From Isoetes taiwanensis (Eukaryota; Streptophyta; Lycopodiopsida; Isoetales; Isoetaceae), in NCBI GenBank assembly GCA_021234155.1, contig JAJEKV010000217.1, positions 372,001 to 436,000 of the forward strand: DNA of 64,000 bases, in the 5' to 3' direction. Position 1 is the first letter of the stretch; each line of letters begins with the position of its first letter. A program made the translations under genes and the position numbers. The notes below the pieces were generated by a model. It had not been told where the DNA came from. It ran no database searches and saw only the letters and a program-made list of their open reading frames with translations. This document shows, in pieces, positions 55,871 to 64,000 of the stretch.

Positions 55871-57172
55871 GAGATTGGCCCATCCAGAGAGGACTTTGAT
55901 ATTCAATAAAGCACTGAGGATGACTCTCCTGGTTCACGCCTTCTTAGACAAGCTCTTGCTCACTGTATCCCTCTCAGCGAGAAGGCTGTCAAACCAGTCC
56001 TACTTTGGGCTTTATTTCAGACTCTGCAACCTTTTCCAAGTGCTTCTCCATTTTTGCATGGCTTGTTGGTAGCATGGGAGGCGGTCAGACATCTTTTCTG
56101 GCCATGCCCCTCTATCCACACCCTATTGGAGGCTCCATAGTGGTGGGCACCACTGCCTCCAGACCCCTCAGCACCTCCATTGGCAGCCTCAGTTCATCCC
56201 CTTACACAGAGACGGGTTCTTGCAGGTGTTGTCTCTATTCAAGCATGGTATGAGGCGGGTAAGCCCTCTTGTCTTGGCTGAATTTCGAGGCAAAGTTTCT
56301 GCTCTCTCGTTGGGATGTATCTCTATGGGAGAAGGTCGCAGAAAATTTGCCTCTTATAGTGCAAGTTGGTGTTGCTGAAAGGGTGCCATGGGACTGTCAT
56401 GAAAATATTCACAAAGGCAAGCACTTTGTCAGATCAATATATCGCCTTCTTTTAGCACCATAACCCCTCCAGTTGCCAGATGGGTGGCACCTACAGGTTC
56501 CACGGCCCACTTTGTGTCATACATGGCGATGGCTTTGGGATAGGTTGCTCCACCCTAAAGTCTCATCTTGTGGTGGCGGGTTATCCAGGTGCCTGCGGGT
56601 TAATGCCTTTCGACATCGCTATGATCCTCGTATATCTGCAGTATGCCCGCTCTGTCTTTCGGACGTTGAGACTCTTGAGCATTGTCTCTTTGATTGTCCC
56701 GAGGTTCAACCAGCGTGGTCCTGGCTACAAGGTTTGTTTAACAGTACATTGGACTGCCAATGCATCCTCTTGGCGTCCTATCCCAACGCATGGCCTCCAG
56801 CTAAACAAAGGGCATTTCATCTTGGTTTCGGTTGGCTCCTATGGTCGATATGGAAGCGTCGCAGACACCATATCTTTCAGGGCATTTATTCATCTGCACA
56901 CGGTGTTATTACGGTGGACAAGAAAAAGATATTGACAGCCTATGAGTGTTCCTCCCTTGAATCAGAACTGATGGAACGCATCTGGATTCAGTATCTTCGA
57001 ATTGATTCTTATCGTTAGTCTTCCATTCTGGAGTAAGTACATTGTGCTCCAGGCTCGTGCTCCTGTGGCATCTTTTTGTGCTTACACAGTTAGATGAGAC
57101 ATGTAAATTTTGTACTTTTTCTCTGATTAATAAACTTTTTGGCTTTCGTCCTTAAAAAAAAAAAAAAAAAAA
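55871..57172 (+). mobile_element. LINE 4: L1-type LINE 3' end with poly(A) tail
   Basis: The last part of an L1-type element, heavily decayed. It carries the zinc-binding region found at the C-terminus of plant LINE RTs, an AATAAA-like ATTAATAAAC near 57126 and a 19-base poly(A) at 57154-57172. The 5' limit is uncertain. Confidence 0.7.
56473..57018 (+). pseudogene. LINE 4 C-terminal zf-RVT domain
   Basis: A 181-codon open frame with the reverse-transcriptase-associated zinc-binding domain: WRWLWDRLLHPKVSSCGGG, CLRVNAFRHRYDPRISAVCP, then CPLCLSDVETLEHCLFDCPE (Cys-x2-Cys ... His ... Cys). It continues with FGWLLWSIWKRRRHHIFQG, also typical of the region, and a natural stop at 57016-57018 before the untranslated tail. 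The upstream RT is only faintly recognisable in broken frames. The domain is thought to bind nucleic acid during reverse transcription. Confidence 0.8.
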
Positions 57173-58109
57173 CTCTCATTAGTCAAAACTTGATCCTTTC
57201 TTGTTTATGGTTGTCTCTAGTTACTCATCTATTTATGCATACGTGCAATGCAAGGATTACCACCTGTATAATAAGTGTTGGCAGACCATATCCCGCATAT
57301 CTTAACAAATCATGGGAGTAAGAAGATGCATTGCATGCGCATCACAAGAGAGTAACCAGTACTTTCTGCTCCTTTGTGGTTTTCAAAGCAGTTATAATCT
57401 ATATTTTTTCTGAAACATAACAAATTGGTTTGTTTAGATGCAAGACATGGGAATTTCGTCATAAATACTATATGTGATAGCGTGAATGCTCTATAGGGAT
57501 TGTGGTTTTAAAGCAGGAAAACATATTCTTTGGATCAAGAGATGAATGAAATTACGTATTTAAGTTTGGTCTCACTGACTAGGTTTTATAATATAATGTC
57601 ATTTAGTTTAATCTTTAAAAGCATGGCTGTCTCTAGGCACCTTCCGGCCTGGCAATCCTGACTCTCATAAATCTTAGATTCAAATTAGGCAGCTATATAT
57701 CTTTATTGGGCAACCAGCTCTTATCTTAAAAGTACTGCTTTAAGGGCAACTTCTAGCAGACGTCCTGACAAACACTATACAACATGTGTAGATATTGTGG
57801 TGGGGTTAGCATTTTTCAAGGGTAATACCACGGATGATTCTACATATTCTTAGTCAAGTTGTTGACTATAAGCAGGGGATGTTTTCTGTACCTGTTGGGA
57901 TGACTGATGGCTTTAAGAATGACAGTTTTTTGAGCTTGATGCATATCATAAGCTTACAACCCGTTGGCGAACCTCTTTCGAGCTCCTTTGCTATTTGTAA
58001 AAGGGGTCATTTAGTTCTAATTTCGAAATGTTTTTAAGATCCTTAAACCAGATCGGGCAGATTTGAAGAAGAAGATAGTTATAATATGGCATGTCCCCAT
58101 AATGTGATT
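57173..58109. other. Gene-free AT-rich stretch
   Basis: No supported gene. The last four bases before the transposon, GATT (58106-58109), are the predicted left target duplication of copy 2; its partner would lie beyond the window. Confidence 0.45.
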
Positions 58110-58131
58110 GGGTAAAAGCACGCTGTGGTGT
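58110..58131 (+). repeat. Left terminal inverted repeat, copy 2
   Basis: Begins GGGTAAAAGCACGCTGTG, identical to the reverse complement of 29747-29768. Confidence 0.9.
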
Positions 58132-59149
58132 ATCAAAAACGCGCATTTTGACGCCACATTTTGGCACCACCTTTGTGGTAGAATCGGGTGGTGCATACCG
58201 AAGCGGAGATTGCGGGAGTGCGAATTAATGAGCATCGGTTATTTTGAATTTTATGCCACGTCATTGTCCCTCATTTTGAATTAAGAAATAATCACCTCTT
58301 CTTCTGTTTTTTTTTGCCGCTTCTTGCCGATTGAACCCTAATGGAGTCAGGATTGAACGCCACTGGTTACACGATGAAATCTCTCCTCAAACAAGAGATT
58401 GTGCCCCATGAAGATCTAAAGAAGCTTTGGGGTGACAAAGTTCCAAATAAATCTGGCCACAGGTATTTTCCCCCAAATGTTTTGTTCAAACTGAAAAATT
58501 AAGGCATATGTTTTCTTGTACAGGTTGAAGAATCTGAGCAATAAACAATACAAAGAGTTCATGCAAATTTACAAAAGAATACAAGGAAGCCACATACATG
58601 GGGTGGAATGGCTCCTGGAACCTGGGCAGTGGCTTATTATCTGCATATAAAGAGGGAGGCAGTTAATTGGAAGAGTTTCTCGGATTATTATAAAACTCCC
58701 GATGAGAAAGCAGAGGCCAGTTCTTCTAGACCCAAGAGAAAGCATAGGCAAATCCAACCTAACCAGGAGGAAAATGGTAAAGGGGACAGGGATGATGAAG
58801 ATGATAGGGAAAAAACCAAATCAGGTTCCTCTAGACCACCCATTCAATCTGAACTCACAATCAAAACAGAAAAGCAGAGCAATGTTCTGAGACCAAAACA
58901 TGCCATTGCAGGTATGTTCAATTATTAGTTGTGTTACAACAGAAAAAAATCTCAAACTTGACCTAGATTGTTTCTACCAACACAGAAAAGGTAACCTCAA
59001 ATCCACTTCAAGAATCAGGTATGTCTACTACCATTTTGCATCATGTTGGCTGTATTGTCATGTTGTGTCTCTATGATGCCATCTGTGAGGCATTTCGTGC
59101 AATGGATGCCAGAATGATAGATGAAGTATGTGTGGTCTGGTGAATGGTG

Positions 59150-59486
59150 AGTTCTTGGCATCCACCATGTCCCACACCACACCCCACCATCTCCCACCAC
59201 TACACTCTACCATCTCCCACCACTACACTCCACCATGTCCCACACCACACTCCACTACCACCACACCACACCTCCACACTCCACCATGTCTCACACCACA
59301 ATCCACCACCACCACACTCCACCACCACCACACAACACCACCCACACCCCACCACCACCACCACATCCCACCACCACACTCCACCATGTCCCACACCACA
59401 CTCCACCACCACACCACCACACCACACCACATACTCCACCACCACCACACACCACCACCACCACCACCACCAAACTCCACCACCAT
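59150..59486 (+). repeat. CAC/CCA minisatellite in intron 4, copy 2
   Basis: Same family as 22075-22630 but shorter; the right part was displaced by an AT-rich insert and a small inversion. Intron 4 here is 59019-60294. Confidence 0.9.
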
Positions 59487-60094
59487 GGAATAATTTAAGG
59501 GCTAAACTTAGCTATTTGGCGATTTTTTAGCACATTTTCAAAAAAAATTGGCTAAAGTAAATGGAAAAAATTGGAAAAAAAAATAATTTTAGCTTAACTT
59601 TTTTCGGGACTGCACCAACCCTGGAGCTCTTTAGCCAAACGCTAGAAAGTAAGAGAGTGAAATTTTGTATTGTTTAGCTAAGCCATAGAAACTTTTAAAA
59701 TGAATTTCGGGCTAGTTTAGCTAACATCATTCTAGTTTATATGAAATATATGATTAGTAGTTTAGTTTCTTTCTAGCGTTATGAATTAATTTGAGTCCTA
59801 GACTTTGGTAATTAGCATTATTTTAAACTGTTTTCACAAAGAAAATGACTAAAATAAGTGGAATATATTGAAAAAAAAAAAGTATAGTAATTTGGTCTAA
59901 TATTTTCTATCGGTCACACCATAGAAATTTTTGGGATGATGTTTGGGTTAGTTTAGCTAAATGCTAGAAAGTGTGAGAGGAAAAATGTGTACAGTTTAGC
60001 CAAACCACAGAAAGTTTTGGGATTAATATCGAGCAAGTTTAGCTAAAGTCATTCTGGCTAATAAGAAATATGCGATTAGTAATTTATTCCCTGT
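59487..60094. mobile_element. AT-rich 600-bp insert in intron 4 of copy 2
   Basis: Absent from copy 1. It consists of two diverged units of about 300 bp sharing AGTTTAGCTAA, TCATTCT and GATTAGTA in order (near 59712 and 60028). It is non-coding and sits within the CAC array. It is probably a small non-autonomous element or dimer; the ends give only weak inverted similarity. Confidence 0.5.
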
Positions 60095-60104
60095 CCACCA
60101 CCAC

Positions 60105-60200
60105 ACCCCACCACCACCACACACCACACACCACACAACATACGCCGCACAGTACACACCACACAACACGTTGTGGTGGTAGCAAGGAGTGGTAGAGAGT
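60105..60200. other. Inverted segment relative to copy 1
   Basis: ACACAACATACGCCGCACAG ... GTGGTAGCAAGGAGTGG is the reverse complement of 22632-22717 in copy 1, while both outer flanks keep the same orientation. CAC/GTG repeats on both sides offer the inverted homology for such a flip. Confidence 0.7.
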
Positions 60201-62399
60201 ACCTTGTGTTGTGTGGTGTGTGATTGTGGTCTTCCATCAGTACGTGGCTTACTATGTTAGGAGGCTGACATATACGTAGTGTTTTGTTTTGCAGACTATG
60301 GCAGACTTGTGAAGGAATGGTTGGCTGCAACATCAGCTAGGTTTGATAGATGCAAGCAACAATTGCAAGCAAACGAGGACAAGAAAAATGATATCAAAAG
60401 AAAGATTGAGTTGATAGAGCATAAAGCATCAGAAATTAGAGCTGATTTGCACAGATGGCAATCAATCATGACAACAAATCCGAAAGCAGCAGAGGGTGTT
60501 CGGGTTGTAAGCGAACTAAAGGATGAAGAGCTAAATGGTACAGTGTTGAATCAATTAAATAAGGAACTAGCAGAAACTGAAATTGAGCTAAAGGCATGTG
60601 AAGACTTACTGCTGCAGCTGCAACCTCGAATGCAAAGATTTGAGATTTTTTCTGAGCATAGTGGTCATGACACTCCTTTAGATCCTACACTTCCAATGCT
60701 TCCTGAGGCAGAAGAAGAGGGTGATGAAGGTTGTCCATTTTGTGGACGTTGTCTGAAATGGAAGGGTAAAATGTTGCCAGTTGTGATAGCAGAATGCAGT
60801 CACCAGTATCACATTCCATGTCTATCACACCATTTGAGGTAAACATTATCATCTTTAACCCTCGTCTAAAGACTCTATTGATTTTGAATTTGTTTTGCAG
60901 ACACTCTAGAACATGCTGCAGCCCCAGTTGTGCCCACATTATGACTGAGACATGGTTTTTGGCTTTTGGTGTTCGAGTGGTACCACAAGAACCAATAGAC
61001 ACAAGTAAGTGCCTTAACTAATGTTTACTGATGTTGTCACAGGTCTACTGACTTAGTGTTTGCAGAATTGCAGAAATTTGAGACCAAGGATATCCAACAG
61101 TTATCCACGCCTCGATCAGTTATGAGACTGCAAGATACCTCCCGAGTGTACCTAGAATTCACCCTATTTGATACTTCTAATTCAATCCTAGCTGCTGACA
61201 GCGTGGAGACTCCAAAACAAAATTTGGATAGTGAACTGAATGCAATCGTATCAAGTAAGTACCGATGCCACATACATGATTTATTTTTTTGTATTTTTCT
61301 GTGGTCTTCCTCATTTCAATTATGTTACAGAGATAGACGCTACTGTAACTGGAAGCCATCACGAAGAGATTCCTAGTGCATCTGTTTTAGGGGGAAAAAT
61401 TAATTCCTTTGAGATTCATTCTGCACGGGATCCTTCACCAGAAAAAAGTTTTAGTGCTGAACATGAGCCAAATGCGGATGCAGGTGATGATGTTGACAAA
61501 GAAACCCCGATCCTGGACAAGATGCAGACTGCTCAATGATTCCAATACAACCTCAACCAAGAAAAGCCAAGAGGTTAACTGAAATTCTCCTTGTTCTAGA
61601 TTTTAATGGGGTTTTAGGCAAGTTTTATGACTTGAAAGAGAGGATCCCTGCATCGGCCGAGCCAGAAGTGACCCTCCAGAAATTGAACCTTCAAAAGGCA
61701 GCAGTTTCCAGGCCTAGATTACAGGAGTTCTTAGAATGGTGTACATCAAAATTTGAGATTGCATTGTAGTCCAGCATGGCTAAGAGTAATGTTGACTTGT
61801 TGATGAGAAAGTTGCTGCAGGAATATAAGGGCAGATTTCTTTTTATTTGGAATCAGGATGACTGCACCAACACAAAATTAAAAGTGGTTAATAAGCCAAT
61901 TTTCCTTAAGGATCTGTCAAAAGTGTACAAGAAATACTAGAAATACCAAGTGAAAAACACATTGTTGATACATGACAGCAGATATAAGGGTTCTGCCAAC
62001 CAGCCGAACACAATGATATGTCCAAATAGTTTTTGCTCCCGACAGGTTGGATTCCAATTTCCTTTTGGAGCAACTCAAACCATGGCTGGAAAGACTTCTG
62101 GCTGCAGAAAGTGTGCCAGCTTATGTGAAGGAGCATCAAATGTGGAACATGTGGGATTCTAAAGAGTCGCGCAACTGCATGAAAATGCTCGACAAGTATT
62201 TTCATAAATGAATCTTGTAAAACTCTTTGAAAGTCAATATAAGTAAAAAAATTTCTATGACATGTGTTGTACTTTTTCAATTTAAAATATTTGAATGGAT
62301 TGTGAGCAAATGTTCTCGTGTGTGTTTAGAACTAGAGATGATAGAGCTTCCGCAGTCCCTGTCTATCTAAAGCCACATACATATTTGGAAGTGGTCTTT

Positions 62400-63270
62400 G
62401 AGTGGAACTGGCGTCGTGATTAGCTCCACCAGGCATCAAAATTTTGGAAGGCGATCTGTGATGGTTCAATGATCAATTGATCCTCCTCTTCTCAAGGTGA
62501 TACTTTCATCTGATTTGTGGTCATCGGGATTGTGCCATCATATGCATATGTTTGCAGATGCATGGAATACTACTTGATGCTCCAAGGAATGAGCCATCCC
62601 TTTCATTACTTTGACCCTCTTTTTCACTCGACATTGTCCAAGGACACAAATAGTTACAAAACAATAAGGAAACATGTGAATGCGGATAAGTGCGATTACA
62701 TGTTTTTGCTGCTTGTGATGGACATCCTTTGGACTGTTTTACGATTGTAAGCCCAGCGTGTCTCGCCTGAGAGATATAAACTAGGGATATATCACTTTGA
62801 TAGCTCGGGCTTGCATGGCAGAAGCAGACATATTGAGAGGTTAGTGCTTGCTCATTGCATTGTGCTGTTGTGGCACAATGACAACAAACTTTGAATGCAA
62901 GTTCCTGGAATTGCTTGGACACAATAATTTCAGCTTTACAACCTCAGATGTTATGAAAATTTCCAGAACGCCTCTTCAAACCGATGGTCATTCATGTGGC
63001 CCTGCCATATGTTCGTTTATGCACAAATTTGTGAGGGGGTACTTGAAAGGAGTGAATATATTGTTGCCTGATCTAGTAAGTCAACTCAAATGCAGCAGAC
63101 AAATCAAACTCATTATTGACAAAGTGTGGTTAAGCTACTTGGGTTGTGGACATTTCAGACCAGGATCTAGTTGATGTTAGAGTGTTCATGCTTGAAATTT
63201 TAAGATTAGAAGCAACAAAAGCTGGAACTGAGAGGAACATATGTATTGGGAAGTATCTATAGGTGCATGA
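62400..63270 (+). pseudogene. Ulp1-like cysteine protease, copy 2
   Basis: Same layout as copy 1. The WLND-type block is shifted here. Then come CMEYYLMLQGMSHPFHYFDP, KDTNSYKTIRKHVNADKCD and a degraded His block (MDILWTV where copy 1 has GHHW). The Asp block YHFDSSGLHGRSRHIER is better kept than in copy 1, and the Gln/Cys block is LQTDGHSCGPAICSFMHKF. A GT-AG intron of about 83 bp starts at 63074, and the last exon ends in an in-frame stop near 63262. Copy 2 has lost the His but keeps the Asp context; copy 1 keeps both motifs but in broken frames. Confidence 0.7.
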
Positions 63271-63434
63271 GTCACCTCGTACTTTAAATCACTGTATATC
63301 TTTCTTATGTACATAATTGTTATTGTAACCTCGATCACAAACAAAGGAATCAAGTGTTCAGAATAATTCAAATATTCAAAAGAAATCAAGACAAACTCAT
63401 TTTCACAGCTGAAGCACAAAACTTCAGATGAGTT

Positions 63435-64000
63435 CTGAAAACTACAGAATGGTTTTACATTTCATCATCATCAGAAAGAACTTCGGGTAAATTGCGTAAA
63501 ATTTTCTCCTCATTTAAAGGATCCGACCTATATCTGATCTGTTTTGATGGTTAGTTGGTGGCATGTGAAAGTCGATTGCCGCGGATCGTGTGTGAATACT
63601 ATGCCTAAAGGCGTCTTTCTTGCCAAAGATCATAGGCGGCCGGTTGATCTTGCACCCTTCTTGTAATACATACCATCTATGACACTATCTTTGGCGAGGT
63701 ACCATGTTCCATTGAGTTGGAAGTCTTTCTCCACTATCCATTTTGGTTTTGTGCACATCGAATCCAAAATTCAGAACCCTCATCATTCCCTTTGAACAGC
63801 AAAGACAAAATTATCACCAACTCTAAGTGCCTCTGCTAACATCGTGGGATTGGAGGAGAACAAGGACTCTTTGGATTTACTGGTCCTCAATGTCGGCACA
63901 TTGGAGGATGGTACAATAACTTGAAGTTTCCAATCATCAACATAGTGCTTGTTCACACAACTGTCCCACATGCCATCCAAGCAATAGCTGCAGAAGCATG
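63435..64000 (-). pseudogene. Transposase C-terminal part, copy 2
   Basis: The 3' end of the - strand transposase, entering from beyond the window. It reads WKLQVIVPSSNVPTLRTSKS, MLAEALRVGDNFVFAVQ, then in a shifted frame CTKPKWIVEKDFQLNGTWYL, DSVIDGMYYKKGARSTGRL and ARKTPLGIVFTHD. The pattern GDNFVFAV ... K(P)xWIVEK ... G(x)YYK looks like a BAH- or agenet-like C-terminal module. Copy 1 lacks this module entirely because of a deletion near 25955. It converges with the Ulp1 gene, which ends about 170 bp away. Confidence 0.55.

Larger units (their letters stand above)
58341..62211 (+). pseudogene. Coiled coil / RING-H2-like / HAD gene, copy 2
   Basis: Exons 58341-58462, 58524-58911, 58986-59018, 60295-60838, 60901-61004, 61066-61254 and 61331-62211, all with GT-AG borders at the same places as copy 1. 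Exons 4-6 are intact here. Exon 4 encodes the coiled coil (NDIKRKIELIEHKASEIRAD, LNQLNKELAETEIELKACED) and CPFCGRC ... CSHQYHIPC; exon 5 adds CCSPSCAH. Together they look like a RING-H2 finger split by an intron, the type that recruits ubiquitin E2 enzymes. Exon 7 has LLVLDFNGVLGKFYD. Exon 2 has a one-base loss, exon 7 a one-base loss before the HAD domain, and TGG has become TAG in the IVLWSSM motif. It is dead, but damaged at different sites from copy 1. Confidence 0.75.
58110..64000. mobile_element. Second copy of the HAD/RING/Ulp1 DNA transposon, right part outside the window
   Basis: Starts with a 22-bp terminal repeat identical to the right end of copy 1. It follows copy 1 colinearly, with only small differences, through both + strand genes. 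It then keeps about 500 bp of the transposase 3' end that copy 1 has lost. The same orientation and shared intron structure show that both descend from one mobile unit. The right terminal repeat must lie past 64000. Confidence 0.85.

Noticed and set aside
58569-58757. - strand frame also present at 21398-21670
   Set aside because: It recurs only because it is antisense to exon 2 of the duplicated transposon gene.

Overview
The window looks like nuclear DNA of a land plant with a large, transposon-rich genome. The evidence is short GT-AG introns, a broken F-box/kelch gene, a broken plant-type cytochrome P450, L1-type LINEs, Ty1/copia and Ty3/gypsy remains, and long AT-rich gaps. A chromodomain Ty3 element that appears to prime itself, together with multi-kilobase DNA transposons, suggests a fern, lycophyte or bryophyte more than a flowering plant; that is inference. 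I see no intact host gene. Nearly every coding stretch carries stops or frameshifts. Some may be assembly errors, but most look like decay.

Layout: 553-1080 is an F-box/kelch remnant. 1591-7511 is a complete-length Ty3/gypsy chromovirus with two LTRs and a 5-bp target duplication. 7.5-17 kb is mostly empty apart from a GATC-rich repeat block. 17.07-18.56 kb holds a zinc-knuckle fragment and a P450 pseudogene. 19.1-20.3 kb holds tandem repeats and a 318-bp inverted-repeat element.

21024-29768 is the most interesting object: an 8.7-kb DNA transposon with 22-bp terminal inverted repeats and a 4-bp target duplication. On the + strand it carries a seven-exon gene (coiled coil, RING-H2-like finger, FCP1/NIF-type HAD domain) and a Ulp1-like SUMO-protease gene. 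On the - strand it carries a spliced DDE-like transposase, and an unrecognised + strand ORF lies inside the transposase intron. A second copy starts at 58110 and runs off the right edge with the same exons and gene order. The first copy lies in a copia gag/protease remnant (to 30440).

30.6-45.7 kb is a - strand retroelement nest: a LINE endonuclease fragment, then a 10.4-kb Ty3/gypsy element with an extra ORF after integrase and only one LTR, then a GC-rich L1-type LINE with ORF1 and ORF2 remains. 46.98-48.54 kb holds a different transposase-like remnant. 51.24-53.10 kb is a LINE 3' half ending in an (ATT)n tail, and 55.87-57.17 kb is an L1-type LINE 3' end with a poly(A) tail.

In the large DNA transposon the two + strand genes and the transposase converge tail to tail. 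Their domains (RING-like, CTD-phosphatase-like, SUMO protease) suggest proteins acting on host chromatin or transcription during transposition; this is inference.
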